From: Burkholderia paludis
GTDB lineage: Bacteria > Pseudomonadota > Gammaproteobacteria > Burkholderiales > Burkholderiaceae
Length of the DNA: 64,000 nucleotides
Direction: 5' to 3'
NCBI RefSeq assembly: GCF_000732615.1
Contig: NZ_JPGL01000014.1
Span: forward strand, 62,001 to 126,000
Of the stretch, positions 8,624 to 18,371 are shown piece by piece. Under the pieces are notes generated by a model. The model was not told where the DNA came from, made no database searches, and saw only the letters and a list, made by a program, of their open reading frames with translations. A program made the translations under genes and the position numbers. Position 1 is the stretch's first letter. Each line of letters starts with the position of its first letter.

Positions 8624-9457
8624 TCAGCGCATCATCCGTCGCCGGAACAGCCACGCGGACAGCAGAAAGCCGCCGACCGCGTAGCCGGCCAGTACGGCGA
8701 CGTGCAACGCGACATCCGTCGCCGGCCGGCCCAGCATCGCGGGCCGGATCAGCTCGACCGCGTTCGCGAGCGGCAGCGCATGCGCTGCGTGCTGCGCGAT
8801 CGGCGGCAACTGCGAGGTCGGGAAAAACACGCCCGACAGCAGCAGCATGGGCGTCAGCACGAGCGTCTGATAGAACATGAAGAAATCGTACGACGGCGCG
8901 AGCGCCGTGACGATCATCGCGACGGCGGCGAACGCGAGGCCCGCGAGCGCGATCACGGGCAGCGCGGCGAGCATCGACGGAAACCGTGCGTAGCCGAGCG
9001 CGCCCGCGACGAGCATGATCGCGGCGCCGGACAGCATCGCCTTGCTGGCTGCCCAGACAATCTCGCCGAGCACGATGTCGCCGAGCGCGAGCGGCGTATG
9101 CATGATGGCTTCCCACGTGCGCTGCACGTGCATCCGCGAGAAACCCGAGTACATCGATTCGAAGCTCGCGGACATCATCACGCTGGACCCGACCGTGCCG
9201 GCCGCGAGAAACGCGATATACGACACGCCGTCGACGTGGCCGAGCATCAGGCCGAGCCCGAAACCCAGCCCGAACAGATAGATCATCGGATCGGCAAGAT
9301 TGCCGAACATCGATGCAAGCGCGAGCTTGCGCCACACGAGATAGTTGCGTCGCCAGACGGCGGCCCAGTTGGTCGCGTTTGCCGGCAGCGCGATCGCGAA
9401 GCGCGACTCGCGTTGTGGCGCGGACGGTGCGGCGGCGGAATAGTTGCGGACATCCAT
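8624..9457 (-). CDS. nodJ: ABC-2 type permease, NodJ-like
   Basis: The 277-residue protein has six predicted membrane helices and the ABC-2 permease pattern of NodJ-type exporters: [15 protein letters not shown] in the first helix pair, [39 protein letters not shown] and [15 protein letters not shown] near the end. With the ATPase NodI, encoded 6 bp upstream, it forms an inner-membrane exporter. In rhizobia NodIJ exports lipochito-oligosaccharides. In non-symbiotic Burkholderia the substrate is unknown and the homologues are thought to be the source of the rhizobial pair. No nod biosynthesis gene is in the window. Confidence 0.85.
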   Translation of the reverse strand: MDVRNYSAAAPSAPQRESRFAIALPANATNWAAVWRRNYLVWRKLALASMFGNLADPMIYLFGLGFGLGLMLGHVDGVSYIAFLAAGTVGSSVMMSASFESMYSGFSRMHVQRTWEAIMHTPLALGDIVLGEIVWAASKAMLSGAAIMLVAGALGYARFPSMLAALPVIALAGLAFAAVAMIVTALAPSYDFFMFYQTLVLTPMLLLSGVFFPTSQLPPIAQHAAHALPLANAVELIRPAMLGRPATDVALHVAVLAGYAVGGFLLSAWLFRRRMMR

Positions 9458-9463
9458 GTTCGA

Positions 9464-10378
9464 TCAGTCCTGCATTTCGCGGCCCGTGAGCCGCAGGAAC
9501 ACATCTTCCAGATTGGCCGGGCGATGCAGATAGCGCAATCCCGTACGACCCTTGAGCCGCGCGTTGAGCGGCTCGGGGTCGCTCACGTAGCAGAACAGCG
9601 TTTCGCCGCTGATCTCGGTGTGTTTCGCGAAGGCCGACAGCTCGTCGCGCAGTGCAACCGGATCGGACCCGTAGATCTCGATCACGTCGCAGCCGATCTC
9701 CGATTCGATCAGCGCGCGCGGCGCGCCCTCGGCGATCTTGCGGCCTTCCTCGATCACGCACAGGCGGTCGCACAGCCGTTCGGCCTCTTCCATGAAGTGC
9801 GTGGTGATCAGGATCGTCTTGCCGCGCGCGAGCAGTGAACGCAGCCGCTCCCACATCAGGTGCCGCGCCTGCGGATCGAGGCCGGTGGTCGGCTCGTCGA
9901 GCACGAGCACGTCGGGATCGTTGACGAGCGCACGGGCAAGCGTGAGACGGCGCTTCATGCCGCCCGACAGCTCGCCGACCTTCGCGTCGGCCTTGTTCTC
10001 GAGCTTCGCGAATTCCAGCAGCGGCTGTACCAGCGCGCGTGCCGCCTGCGTCGGAATGCCGAAATAGCGGCCGAACACGAGCAGGTTTTCGCGCACGCTG
10101 AAGTCGGGGTCGAGATTGTCGAACTGGGGCACCACGCCGACGCGCTGGCGCGCATGCCGCGCACGCGATGGGACCGGTTCGCCGCACAGCGAAATGCTGC
10201 CAGCATCGGGTTGGGCGAGGCCGAGCAGCATCTTCAGCGTCGTGGTCTTGCCGGCGCCGTTCGGCCCGAGCAGGCCGTAGCATTCGCCGGCCTGCACGGT
10301 GAACGACAGGCCGTTGACGACGCGCTTGTCGCCGTAGTGCTTGACGACGTTCCGGAAATCGATCGGTGCAACGGACAT
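9464..10378 (-). CDS. nodI: ABC transporter ATP-binding protein, NodI-like
   Basis: This 304-residue ATPase has Walker [10 protein letters not shown], signature [20 protein letters not shown], and Walker B followed by [10 protein letters not shown]. The region [13 protein letters not shown], and a C-terminal extension ending in [15 protein letters not shown], are characteristic of NodI/DrrA-type exporters. It would energise the NodJ permease encoded immediately downstream. The pair is transcribed away from the universal stress gene at 10715, so its promoter must lie in the 10379-10714 gap. Confidence 0.88.
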   Translation of the reverse strand: MSVAPIDFRNVVKHYGDKRVVNGLSFTVQAGECYGLLGPNGAGKTTTLKMLLGLAQPDAGSISLCGEPVPSRARHARQRVGVVPQFDNLDPDFSVRENLLVFGRYFGIPTQAARALVQPLLEFAKLENKADAKVGELSGGMKRRLTLARALVNDPDVLVLDEPTTGLDPQARHLMWERLRSLLARGKTILITTHFMEEAERLCDRLCVIEEGRKIAEGAPRALIESEIGCDVIEIYGSDPVALRDELSAFAKHTEISGETLFCYVSDPEPLNARLKGRTGLRYLHRPANLEDVFLRLTGREMQD

Positions 10379-10714
10379 GGGCAGTTTGTCGTTGTGTGCG
10401 GGCGCGGAAGCGTTCCGGCGCCGGATGCGTGGCCGGCGGGCGAACGGATCGGACGAATGCGTGTCACACGGGCATGACCGAAGCGTGCGCCCCGTGCGCC
10501 TGACGGCACGCGGGAGTACGAACGGGCCATTCTAGTGCATCGGCTGCGTCGCTTCAGCGCATGCGTGCACGGTGCGATGCATGCGCGCACCGATCGTGCA
10601 CCGCATCATCGCGCACATGCCAGGCGGGGCGAATCAGCGTTTTCCATCCCTTGCGTCCTGAATTGCGGCGCACCATGATGAAGGCGTGGGCTCGTATTGC
10701 GATAGGGAGGTTAC
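10379..10714. other. Divergent intergenic region nodI / universal stress gene, with hairpin
   Basis: No coding capacity is visible. At 10565-10601 there is an interrupted hairpin: GTGCACGGTGCG pairs with CGCACC and GTGCAC around an ATGCATGCG loop, with a GATC bulge. Both promoters (nodIJ to the left, usp to the right) should lie here. A strong ribosome site (GGGAGG) sits just before the usp start. The hairpin has no T-tract, so it is not an ordinary terminator. Confidence 0.4.
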
Positions 10715-11212
10715 ATGGCTAGCTACAACAAGATTCTGCTGTGTTACGACGGCTCGCTCGAAGGGCGCAAGGCACTGCGCTGCGGCGCCAATCTCGCCAT
10801 GGACCTGAAGGCGGAAACGCACTTGCTGTCGGTGGTCGACATGCGTTCGAGCATTGCGCAGAGCGCGGGTCTGCTGACCGACGTCGCGTGCGGCCGGTTC
10901 GAGGAAACGGCACGCGAAATCCTGCAGGAAGGCGTGAACTGGCTACGCGAGCGCGGGGTGCAAGCCGAGGGCCATTTCGCGTTCGGCTATCCGATCGATG
11001 AAATCGCGAATCTCGCGACGGAGCTGAACGTCGACCTCGTCGTCGTCGGCCACCGGTGCCGCAGCGGGCTCTCGAGATGGTGGATGGGGTCGGGCAACAC
11101 GCAACTGCTCGATCGCGTGAACTGCAGCATTCTGGTGGCGTGTTCGTCGGCGCAGGAGCAGAAGGCCGAGATGGCGCGCGAGCGTGAAGCGGCCACGGCG
11201 AGCGGCAAATGA
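10715..11212 (+). CDS. Universal stress protein (UspA family)
   Basis: This 165-residue protein is a single Usp domain. It starts YNKILLCYDGSLEGRKAL (first strand and the Asp of the ATP site) and contains VDLVVVGHRCRSGLSRWWMG followed by NCSILV, the nucleotide-binding C-terminal motif G-x2-G-x9-G-(S/T), here slightly degenerate. Such proteins are cytoplasmic, dimeric and induced by stress or low oxygen. A strong GGGAGG ribosome site precedes the ATG. The last 15 residues are a charged tail beyond the domain. It is monocistronic. Confidence 0.88.
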   Translation: MASYNKILLCYDGSLEGRKALRCGANLAMDLKAETHLLSVVDMRSSIAQSAGLLTDVACGRFEETAREILQEGVNWLRERGVQAEGHFAFGYPIDEIANLATELNVDLVVVGHRCRSGLSRWWMGSGNTQLLDRVNCSILVACSSAQEQKAEMAREREAATASGK

Positions 11213-11299
11213 TCGTCTGATGCGATGGCGGCCTGGCCGGCGATTCGCGCGGGTCGGGCGCCACGCCGGATCAACCGCGCGGGCGCCGACCGCGAGCCG

Positions 11300-11998
11300 T
11301 TACGCGTGCAGGTCGATCGCGGACAACTTCCACGAGAACAGGCCGAAGCGGTGGAAGATAGCCGCATAGCGTGTGCCGTCGGCACTGCGCTGGTAGGTCA
11401 CGACGAACTCGTCGATGTTCCGGTAGCCGGCGCTGGTTTGCTGCCGGTGCGGCGGAGTCTCCGGATCGCCCGGGCCGGCCTGTGCAGCAGAGGCCGGAGC
11501 CGGCAATGACGCGGCGCCCGTATTGCTGCCCGCAACGGCGGCACTTGCCGGGGCCGGGCTGGCCGACGTGTTGCCCGGTGCATGGCCAGACGGCAGATTC
11601 GACCATTCAGGTGGACGCTCGTCCGGCGTGCCGCGCGGCGGCAAGCCGCTCATCAGTGCGGCCACGCCCTCCGGGGTCGTATACGCATCGACCAGCGGGC
11701 CGATCAGCGCGGACCCGATCAGTGCACCGATCACCGCGAGCGGATTGTCTTTCTTCACCGCGTCGATCCGGCGCATCAGTTCTTCCGTGACCTGCTGCTT
11801 GAGGCTGATGCGCAGCGACGGAAAATCCACGTATTCACTGATGACCTGCGCGTCGCGCGCATCGATCGCCGATTTCAGGCGACCGAGCGCGACATACGGC
11901 GACGCGTACGCATAGCCGATCGCCGCAATGACCGCGACGGCCAGCACGACGATCAGCAGGGGCTTGAGCCGCGATGCGCGGCCCGGCGATACGGTCAC
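11300..11998 (-). CDS. DUF2939 family membrane-anchored protein
   Basis: The 232-residue protein has one N-terminal membrane helix (LLIVVLAVAVIAAIGYAYAS), then the DUF2939 pattern: SPYVALGRLKSAIDARDAQV, YVDFPSLRISLKQQ and a GALIGSALIGPLVDAYTTPE segment. A Pro/Ala/Ser-rich linker (about residues 120-175) precedes a C-terminal strand-rich end containing FHRFGLFSWKLSAIDL. The GTG start at 11998 was chosen because GGAGG lies 5 bp upstream; an upstream ATG at 12088 would add 30 unrelated residues. Most of the protein should lie in the periplasm. Its function is not known. Confidence 0.75.
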   Translation of the reverse strand: MTVSPGRASRLKPLLIVVLAVAVIAAIGYAYASPYVALGRLKSAIDARDAQVISEYVDFPSLRISLKQQVTEELMRRIDAVKKDNPLAVIGALIGSALIGPLVDAYTTPEGVAALMSGLPPRGTPDERPPEWSNLPSGHAPGNTSASPAPASAAVAGSNTGAASLPAPASAAQAGPGDPETPPHRQQTSAGYRNIDEFVVTYQRSADGTRYAAIFHRFGLFSWKLSAIDLHA

Positions 11999-12027
11999 GT
12001 TGCCTCCGGTGCGGGAATGTTCCGCAA

Positions 12028-12363
12028 TCAGAGACCGTTTTGCGCGGCCGATCGTTCCTCTGCGATGCAGCGGTCGATCATGCGGCATACGGCATCGATC
12101 GTGCCGACCATGATCAGGCGGGAACGGCCGTGATACACGCGTACCGGCGCGCGGCGCGCGGGTTCCGCGTGATTCAGGCCGGCGTTCAGCGACACCCGAG
12201 CGAAAGCGGGGAGCGCCGACGGCAGCAGGGGCGCCTGCCGTTCGACTGCGATTTCTTCTTGCACCGGCGCGGCCGCGGATAGCGGCGCGCAGGGCGTGCG
12301 GCCGCGCAGATGACGCAGGCGACCGAATTGGCGGAAAGGCAGCAGGCGGGCAAGGCGTTCCAT
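12028..12363 (-). CDS. Small hypothetical protein downstream of lexA
   Basis: I do not recognise this 111-residue basic protein. It starts MERLARLLPFRQFGRLRHLR and ends with an amphipathic C-terminal part (VRVYHGRSRLIMVGTIDAVC). It has no signal peptide and no clear membrane helix. The ATG at 12363 has a strong GAGGAGAA ribosome site and lies 26 bp after the lexA stop on the same strand, with no terminator between. It is therefore almost certainly co-transcribed with lexA and SOS-induced. Position suggests a damage-response role such as SulA-like division control, but no sequence similarity supports that specifically. Confidence 0.65.
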   Translation of the reverse strand: MERLARLLPFRQFGRLRHLRGRTPCAPLSAAAPVQEEIAVERQAPLLPSALPAFARVSLNAGLNHAEPARRAPVRVYHGRSRLIMVGTIDAVCRMIDRCIAEERSAAQNGL

Positions 12364-12389
12364 GATGTTCTCCTCAGCGAGACGGAATG

Positions 12390-13037
12390 TCAGAGTTCGC
12401 CCGAGCGAATCAGCCCGACGGCGATGCCTTCCAGCGCGAATTCCGCGCTGCCGGCCTTGACGAAGATGTTTTCGTAATCGGGGTTCTCCGCGATCAGCTC
12501 GAGACCGCCCGGCCGGCGCATCAGGCGCTTGACCGTGACGTCGTCGCCGAGACGCGCGACGATGATCTGGCCGTCCTTCGCTTCCGTGCGTTTCTGCACG
12601 GCGAGGAGGTCGCCGTCGAGAATGCCGGCATCGCGCATCGACAGGCCGCGCACCTTCAGCAGGTAGTCGGGCTTGCTGGAGAACAGCGCGGGATCGCACG
12701 CGTAATGCTGCGAGATGTGTTCCTGCGCGAGGATCGGGCTGCCGGCTGCGACGCGGCCGACGAGCGGCAGCGACAACTGCATCAGGCCGGCGTGCGGCAG
12801 CGTGAACTGGTGCGGGGCGTCGTCGATGCCGAGCAGGCGGATGCCGCGCGACGCGCCGGCGGCCAGCTCGATGACGCCCTTGCGCGCCAGTGCGCGCAGG
12901 TGCTCCTCGGCCGCATTCGGCGAACTGAAGCCCAGTTCGGCCGCGATCTCGGCGCGGGTGGGCGGGAATCCGGAGCGCTCGATCGCGCGGCGGATCAAGT
13001 CGAACACTTGCTGCTGACGGGCGGTGAGTTTGGTCAT
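12390..13037 (-). CDS. lexA: LexA repressor
   Basis: This 215-residue SOS repressor has an N-terminal winged helix ([20 protein letters not shown], then [20 protein letters not shown]) and a C-terminal S24 self-cleaving domain. The Ala98-Gly99 scissile bond lies in GRVAAGSP, the nucleophile is Ser133 in [13 protein letters not shown] and the general base is Lys170 in VTVKRLMR. RecA-stimulated autocleavage releases SOS genes. Two SOS boxes lie just upstream, so lexA is autoregulated. A small unknown gene follows 26 bp downstream in the same operon. Confidence 0.97.
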   Translation of the reverse strand: MTKLTARQQQVFDLIRRAIERSGFPPTRAEIAAELGFSSPNAAEEHLRALARKGVIELAAGASRGIRLLGIDDAPHQFTLPHAGLMQLSLPLVGRVAAGSPILAQEHISQHYACDPALFSSKPDYLLKVRGLSMRDAGILDGDLLAVQKRTEAKDGQIIVARLGDDVTVKRLMRRPGGLELIAENPDYENIFVKAGSAEFALEGIAVGLIRSGEL

Positions 13038-13044
13038 GGCTCAA

Positions 13045-13060
13045 CTGTATGGATAGACAG
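13045..13060. promoter_or_regulatory. SOS box 1 (LexA operator)
   Basis: CTGTATGGATAGACAG matches the CTGT-N8-ACAG LexA consensus. It ends 8 bp before the lexA start codon, so LexA bound here would also cover the translation start region. It is the proximal of two boxes whose centres are 20 bp apart, about two helical turns, which permits cooperative binding on one DNA face. Confidence 0.9.
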
Positions 13061-13064
13061 TGAG

Positions 13065-13080
13065 CTGTATTTTTATACAG
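13065..13080. promoter_or_regulatory. SOS box 2 (LexA operator)
   Basis: CTGTATTTTTATACAG is a near-perfect CTGT-N8-ACAG SOS box with the alternating AT core typical of high-affinity sites. It is expected to be the stronger of the two lexA operators. Confidence 0.93.
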
Positions 13081-13209
13081 TACTCCGCGAATTTCAAGTG
13101 TTACGTGAGGTTCGACGCGATCGCGCCGGTTCCGCCGCGATTTCGCGACGTCCTGACGCCGGTTCATCTGCCGCAACCGTCCATCCCGTCTGCGTTAGCA
13201 CTTTTGAGT

Positions 13210-13239
13210 ATTAAAAAATAAGGAACGATTATTTTTAAT
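13210..13239. promoter_or_regulatory. AT-rich dyad upstream of sbp, candidate CysB site
   Basis: ATTAAAAAATAA and TTATTTTTAAT form nearly perfect inverted arms around a GGAACGA centre, about 63 bp before the sulfate-binding-protein start. The region stands out as AT-rich in a GC-rich genome. CysB binds long, AT-rich, weakly conserved activation sites upstream of sulfur genes, and cysB is the last gene of this operon, so a CysB activation site is the natural inference. The protein could also be another LysR-type regulator. Confidence 0.45.
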
Positions 13240-13301
13240 CATGTAACCCGTTCGTTAGACTGGCCCGACATCGCAATACCGACAACACTGGAGAACCAAG
13301 G

Positions 13302-14339
13302 ATGGCGAAGCGCAATACGGGGCTGGTGGGCGGAGTGGGCCGCCTGATCGCAACACTCGCGCTGGGCGCGGCGGCGGTGCTGGGCGTCGCGTCGCATGCG
13401 TGGGCCGATACGACTTTCCTGAACGTGTCGTACGACCCGACGCGCGAGCTGTATCAGGACTTCAACCAGGCGTTCGGCAAGGAGTGGAAGGCGAAGACGG
13501 GCGAGACCGTCAACTTCAAGCAGTCGCACGGCGGTTCGGGCGCGCAGGCGCGCTCGGTGCTCGACGGCCTGCAGGCCGACGTCGTCACGCTGGCGCTGGC
13601 CTACGACATCGATGCGCTCGCGAACAAGGGGCTCGTCAACAAGGACTGGCAGAAGCGCCTGCCGGACAACGCGTCGCCGTATACGTCGACGATCGTGTTT
13701 CTCGTGCGCAAGGGCAATCCGAAGGGGATCAAGGACTGGGAAGACCTGACCAAGCCGGGCATCTCGATCGTCACGCCGAACCCGAAGACGTCGGGCGGCG
13801 CGCGCTGGAACTACCTGGCCGCGTGGGCGTACGCGCAGCACAAGCCGGGCGGCAACGAGCAGACGGCCAAGGAATTCGTCACGAAGCTCTACAAGAATGC
13901 GGGCGTGCTCGATTCGGGCGCGCGGGGCGCGACGACGAGCTTCGTGCAGCGCGGGATCGGCGACGTGCTGATCGCGTGGGAAAACGAGGCGTTCCTGTCG
14001 GTCAAGGAATTCGGCACCGACAAGTTCGAGATCGTGGTGCCGTCGGTGAGCATCCTGGCCGAACCGCCCGTCGCGGTGGTCGACAAGGTGGTGGACAAGA
14101 AGGGCACGCGCAAGCTGGCCGAAGCGTACCTGAACTTCCTGTACAGCCCGCAGGGCCAGGAGATCGCGGCGCGCAACTACTATCGCCCGCGTTCGAAGAA
14201 CGTGCCGGCGGAGCTCACGAAGCAATTCCCGAAGCTGAAGCTGTACACGGTCGACGACACGTTCGGCGGCTGGACGAATGCGCAGAAGACGCATTTCGCG
14301 GACGGCGGCGTGTTCGATTCGATCTACAAGCCGCAGTAA
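13302..14339 (+). CDS. sbp: Sulfate/thiosulfate ABC transporter, periplasmic binding protein
   Basis: This 345-residue protein has a signal peptide (cleavage near residue 35, ASHAWA-DT) and then the sulfate-binding core. Diagnostic segments are [38 protein letters not shown] (the Ser/Gly ligand loop), [18 protein letters not shown] and YYRPRS near the end. It binds sulfate in the periplasm and delivers it to CysT/CysW/CysA, encoded immediately downstream. Its promoter region holds the AT-rich dyad listed at 13210. It could equally be named CysP; the pattern favours Sbp. Confidence 0.92.
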   Translation: MAKRNTGLVGGVGRLIATLALGAAAVLGVASHAWADTTFLNVSYDPTRELYQDFNQAFGKEWKAKTGETVNFKQSHGGSGAQARSVLDGLQADVVTLALAYDIDALANKGLVNKDWQKRLPDNASPYTSTIVFLVRKGNPKGIKDWEDLTKPGISIVTPNPKTSGGARWNYLAAWAYAQHKPGGNEQTAKEFVTKLYKNAGVLDSGARGATTSFVQRGIGDVLIAWENEAFLSVKEFGTDKFEIVVPSVSILAEPPVAVVDKVVDKKGTRKLAEAYLNFLYSPQGQEIAARNYYRPRSKNVPAELTKQFPKLKLYTVDDTFGGWTNAQKTHFADGGVFDSIYKPQ

Positions 14340-14462
14340 CGCCATAACGACAGCGGCGCGCCACGACAGCGCGCCGCATCCCCGACGGGCCGCCGGCGCA
14401 ATTGCATTGCGCCGGCGTTTGCGTCGGACCCATGAGCTGCATCGACCCAGCAAGAGCATCCG

Positions 14463-15356
14463 ATGACGACGTACACCTTTCGCAAGCCGAGCGCGCTGCC
14501 CGGTTTCGGCGTGACGCTAGGCATCACGGTGGCCTATTTGAGCCTCGTGGTGCTGATTCCGCTCGCCGCCACGTTCCTGAAGACCGCGACGCTGTCGTGG
14601 GACCAGTTCGTCACCGCCGTCACGTCGCCGCGCGTGCTCGCGTCCTACCGGCTGACGTTCTCGGCCGCGCTCGGCGGCGCACTGATCAACGCCGTGTTCG
14701 GCTTCCTCGTCGCATGGGTGCTGGTGCGCTACACGTTCCCGCTCAAGCGCATCGTCGACGCGATCGTCGATCTGCCGTTCGCGCTGCCCACCTCGGTCGC
14801 CGGCATTTCGCTCGCGGCCGTCTATGCGACCAACGGCTGGGTCGGCCAGTATCTCGCGCCGCTCGGCATCAAGATCGCGTTCACGCCCGCCGGCGTGCTG
14901 GTCGCGCTGACCTTCATCGGGCTGCCGTTCGTCGTGCGCACGGTGCAGCCGGTGCTGGAGGATTTCGAGCGCGAGCAGGAAGAGGCGGCCGCGTGCCTCG
15001 GCGCGTCGCGCTGGCTGACGTTCCGCCGCGTGGTGCTGCCGGCCGTGCTGCCGGCGCTCCTGACCGGTTTCGCGCTGGCGTTCGCGCGCGCGCTCGGCGA
15101 ATACGGCTCGGTGATCTTCATCGCCGGCAACGTGCCGATGAAATCCGAGATCACGTCGCTGCTCATCATTACCAAGCTGGAGCAGTACGACTACGCGGGC
15201 GCGACCGCGCTCGCGGTCGTCATGCTCGTGGTGTCGTTCCTGATGCTGCTGCTGATCAACACGCTGCAGTGGTATCTGCAGCGCCGGACGAGCAAGGGCG
15301 CGAGCGGCCCCGCGCCCGCCGCCGTCACCGCCGTCGCAACAGGAGGCCAGCAATGA
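14463..15356 (+). CDS. cysT: Sulfate ABC transporter permease CysT (CysU)
   Basis: This 297-residue permease has six predicted helices. The cytoplasmic EAA loop, [20 protein letters not shown] in family pattern (here starting Glu-Gln-Glu-Glu), contacts the ATPase. The helix segment [20 protein letters not shown] matches CysT. It forms the sulfate channel with CysW, whose ATG overlaps this gene's stop by four bases, indicating translational coupling and equal subunit amounts. Confidence 0.92.
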   Translation: MTTYTFRKPSALPGFGVTLGITVAYLSLVVLIPLAATFLKTATLSWDQFVTAVTSPRVLASYRLTFSAALGGALINAVFGFLVAWVLVRYTFPLKRIVDAIVDLPFALPTSVAGISLAAVYATNGWVGQYLAPLGIKIAFTPAGVLVALTFIGLPFVVRTVQPVLEDFEREQEEAAACLGASRWLTFRRVVLPAVLPALLTGFALAFARALGEYGSVIFIAGNVPMKSEITSLLIITKLEQYDYAGATALAVVMLVVSFLMLLLINTLQWYLQRRTSKGASGPAPAAVTAVATGGQQ

Positions 15357-16297
15357 GCCAGGAGACGAGCGCCGTGCTGAAAAACCCGTCGGCGGCCACG
15401 CGTGCCGCGAAACGGCTCGATCCCGTCAGCGAGTCGCGCGTCGTGCGCTGGCTGCTCACGGGCATCGCGCTGGCGTTCCTCGCGTTCTTCCTCGTCGTGC
15501 CGCTCGCCGCGGTGTTCGTCGAGGCGTTGCGCAAGGGCATCGGCTTCTATCTCGAATCGCTGGCCGATCCCGACGCGTGGTCGGCGATCAAGCTGACGCT
15601 CACCGTCGCGCTGATCGCCGTGCCGCTGAACCTCGTGTTCGGCGTATGCGCGTCGTGGGCGATCGCGAAGTTCGAATTCCGCGGCAAGGCGCTGCTGACG
15701 ACGCTGATCGACCTGCCGTTCTCGGTGTCGCCGGTGATCTCGGGCCTCGTGTACGTGCTGATGTTCGGTGCGCAAGGGTGGCTCGGGCCGTGGCTGCAGG
15801 ATCACGACGTGCAGATCATCTTCGCGGTGCCGGGCATCGTGCTCGCGACGATCTTCGTCACGTTCCCGTTCGTCGCGCGCGAGCTGATTCCGCTGATGCA
15901 GGCGCAGGGCACCGACGAGGAGGAGGCTGCACGCGTGCTCGGCGCGTCGGGCTGGCAGATCTTCCGCCGCGTGACGCTGCCGAACGTGAAGTGGGGCCTG
16001 CTGTACGGCGTGATCCTCTGCAACGCGCGCGCGATGGGCGAGTTCGGCGCGGTGTCGGTCGTGTCCGGCCATATCCGCGGCCAGACCGACACGATGCCGC
16101 TGCACGTCGAGATCCTGTACAACGAATACAACTTCGCGGCGGCGTTCGCGGTGGCGTCGGTGCTGGCGCTGCTGGCGCTCGTCACGCTCATGCTGAAGCT
16201 GATCGCCGAGCGTCACCTTGCCGCCGAACTGGCCGGCACGCGCGACGCCGCTCCCGCACACGCCGGCCCCGTCGCCGCCGTTTCGTCGAAATCGTAA
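15353..16297 (+). CDS. cysW: Sulfate ABC transporter permease CysW
   Basis: This 314-residue second permease subunit has six predicted helices, [20 protein letters not shown] in the third and the EAA loop [20 protein letters not shown]. The segment [20 protein letters not shown] is characteristic of CysW. The start overlaps the cysT stop (ATGA), and cysA follows after 13 bp. About 45 extra N-terminal residues precede the first helix, a little longer than in enteric CysW. Confidence 0.92.
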   Translation: MSQETSAVLKNPSAATRAAKRLDPVSESRVVRWLLTGIALAFLAFFLVVPLAAVFVEALRKGIGFYLESLADPDAWSAIKLTLTVALIAVPLNLVFGVCASWAIAKFEFRGKALLTTLIDLPFSVSPVISGLVYVLMFGAQGWLGPWLQDHDVQIIFAVPGIVLATIFVTFPFVARELIPLMQAQGTDEEEAARVLGASGWQIFRRVTLPNVKWGLLYGVILCNARAMGEFGAVSVVSGHIRGQTDTMPLHVEILYNEYNFAAAFAVASVLALLALVTLMLKLIAERHLAAELAGTRDAAPAHAGPVAAVSSKS

Positions 16298-16310
16298 AGA
16301 GGCAACCAGA

Positions 16311-17369
16311 ATGGGTATCACCGTCCGTCACCTTCAGAAGCGCTTCGGCGATTTCACGGCGCTCGACAACGTATCGCTCGACTTCCCGCCCGGCGAACTG
16401 GTTGCGCTGCTCGGGCCGTCGGGCTGCGGCAAGACCACGCTGCTGCGCGTGATCGCGGGCCTCGAGCACGCGGACGCCGGCCAGGTCGTGCTGCAGGGGC
16501 TCGACGTCGCGTCGGTCGGCGCGCGCGACCGTCAGGTCGGCTTCGTGTTCCAGCACTATGCGCTGTTCCGTCACATGACGGTATTCGAGAACGTCGCGTT
16601 CGGGCTGCGCGTGAAGCCGCGCCGCGAGCGGCCGTCGGAGGCCGCGATTCGCGACAAGGTGCACGAGCTGCTGAAGCTGGTGCAGCTCGACTGGCTCGCG
16701 CAGCGCTATCCGTCCGAGCTGTCGGGCGGCCAGCGCCAGCGTATCGCGCTGGCCCGGGCGCTCGCGGTCGAGCCGAAGGTGCTGCTGCTCGACGAGCCGT
16801 TCGGCGCGCTCGACGCGAAGGTCCGCAAGGAACTGCGCGGGTGGCTGCGTCGCCTGCACGACGACCTGCATATCTCGACGATCTTCGTCACGCACGATCA
16901 GGAAGAGGCGCTGGAAGTCGCCGATCGCATCGTCGTGCTGAACCGCGGCCACGTCGAGCAGGTCGGCAGCCCGCAGGACGTCTATGATCATCCTCAGAGT
17001 GCGTTCGTGTACGAGTTCCTCGGCGCGGCCAACCGGTTGCCGGGCACGGTCGCCGGGCGCGGTTTCGTCGCCGAGGGCGCGGCCGCACCGATCGAGGTCG
17101 ACGCCGATTTTGCCGGGCCGGCGAACGCGTACGTGCGGCCGCACGACCTGCAGCTCTGGCCGGCGGGCGAAGACCACCGCGACGGCATCGCGGTGGACGT
17201 GCGCCGCGTGATTCCGCTCGGCGGGTCGGTGCGCGTGGAACTGGAGGCGAGGGCTGGCGGCGCGCTCGAGGCGGAACTCGATCGCGATGCATGGCGGGCG
17301 CTGTCGCTGCAGGTCGGCGACGGTGCGACGGCCGTGCCGCGCGCGGTGCGCGTGTTTCCCGCGCGTTGA
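16311..17369 (+). CDS. cysA: Sulfate ABC transporter ATP-binding protein CysA
   Basis: This 352-residue ATPase contains Walker [10 protein letters not shown], the Q-loop [20 protein letters not shown], signature [20 protein letters not shown] and Walker B followed by [16 protein letters not shown]. The C-terminal regulatory region (residues 240-350), with the [20 protein letters not shown] pattern, is typical of CysA/PotA-type importers. It energises sulfate uptake with CysT and CysW. An AGAGG ribosome site precedes the ATG at 16311. Confidence 0.94.
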   Translation: MGITVRHLQKRFGDFTALDNVSLDFPPGELVALLGPSGCGKTTLLRVIAGLEHADAGQVVLQGLDVASVGARDRQVGFVFQHYALFRHMTVFENVAFGLRVKPRRERPSEAAIRDKVHELLKLVQLDWLAQRYPSELSGGQRQRIALARALAVEPKVLLLDEPFGALDAKVRKELRGWLRRLHDDLHISTIFVTHDQEEALEVADRIVVLNRGHVEQVGSPQDVYDHPQSAFVYEFLGAANRLPGTVAGRGFVAEGAAAPIEVDADFAGPANAYVRPHDLQLWPAGEDHRDGIAVDVRRVIPLGGSVRVELEARAGGALEAELDRDAWRALSLQVGDGATAVPRAVRVFPAR

Positions 17370-17444
17370 CGCCGGCATGCGGGGCAGGGGGCGGAACGCG
17401 CTCCGTTTCGACAATCAAACAACGACAGCCTAAGAGGCATACCC

Positions 17445-18371
17445 ATGAATTTTCAGCAATTGCGGTTCGTGCGCGAAGCAGTGCGCCAGAACATGAACCT
17501 GACGGAAGTCGCGAACGTGCTGTACACGTCGCAGTCCGGCGTGTCGAAGCAGATCAAGGATCTCGAGGATGAGCTGGGCGTCGACATCTTCATCCGGCGC
17601 GGCAAGCGGCTGACGGGGCTCACGGAGCCCGGCAAGGCCGTGCACCAGCTGATCGAACGGATGCTGCTCGACGCCGAGAACCTGCGCCGCGTCGCGCGCC
17701 AGTTCGCCGACCAGGACAGCGGCCACCTCGTCGTCGCGACGACCCACACGCAGGCGCGCTACGCCTTGCCGAAGGTGATCCGGCAGTTCACCGACGTGTT
17801 CCCGAAGGTGCATCTGGCGCTGCGCCAGGGCAGCCCGCAGCAGATCGCGCAGATGATCCTGAACGGCGAGGCCGATCTCGGCATCTCGACCGAGGCGCTC
17901 GACCGCTATCCGGACATCGTCACGTTCCCGTGCTATTCGTGGCACCACACGGTCGTCGTGCCGAAGGGCCATCCGCTCGTCGGCCGCGAGAACCTGACGC
18001 TCGAGGAAATCGCCGAGTATCCGATCATCACGTACGACCAGGATTTCACGGGCCGTTCGCACATCGACCAGGCGTTCACGCAGGCTGGCGCCGTGCCCGA
18101 CGTCGTGCTGACCGCGATCGATGCAGACGTGATCAAGACCTACGTCGAACTCGGGATGGGGATCGGCGTCGTCGCGGCGATGGCGTACGATCCGCAGCGC
18201 GACACGGGGCTCGTCGCGCTCGACACGCAGCACCTGTTCGAAGCGAGCACGACGCGGGTCGGGCTGCGCAAGGGCGCGTTCCTGCGTGCGTACGCGTACC
18301 GGCTGATCGAGATGTTCGCGCCGCACCTGAACGAAGCGGAAATCGCAGGGCTGTTGCGCGAAGCCGTCTGA
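17445..18371 (+). CDS. cysB: LysR-type sulfur regulator CysB
   Basis: This 308-residue protein opens with the CysB-type helix-turn-helix, MNFQQLRFVREAVRQNMNLT, including TSQSGVSKQIKDLEDELGVD. Its effector domain carries THTQARYALP and TYDQDFTGRSHIDQAF, which contribute the sulfate and N-acetylserine sites of CysB. It activates sulfate-uptake and assimilation genes when sulfur is limiting. It lies 75 bp after cysA in the same orientation, so regulator and target transporter share a transcript. The related Cbl/SsuR proteins are alternatives, but the operon context favours CysB. Confidence 0.88.
   Translation: MNFQQLRFVREAVRQNMNLTEVANVLYTSQSGVSKQIKDLEDELGVDIFIRRGKRLTGLTEPGKAVHQLIERMLLDAENLRRVARQFADQDSGHLVVATTHTQARYALPKVIRQFTDVFPKVHLALRQGSPQQIAQMILNGEADLGISTEALDRYPDIVTFPCYSWHHTVVVPKGHPLVGRENLTLEEIAEYPIITYDQDFTGRSHIDQAFTQAGAVPDVVLTAIDADVIKTYVELGMGIGVVAAMAYDPQRDTGLVALDTQHLFEASTTRVGLRKGAFLRAYAYRLIEMFAPHLNEAEIAGLLREAV

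Noticed and set aside
8624..10378. nodIJ as a sign of a nodulation island
   Set aside because: No nodABC or nif genes are near, base composition matches the surroundings, and NodIJ-type exporters are ordinary in non-symbiotic Burkholderia.
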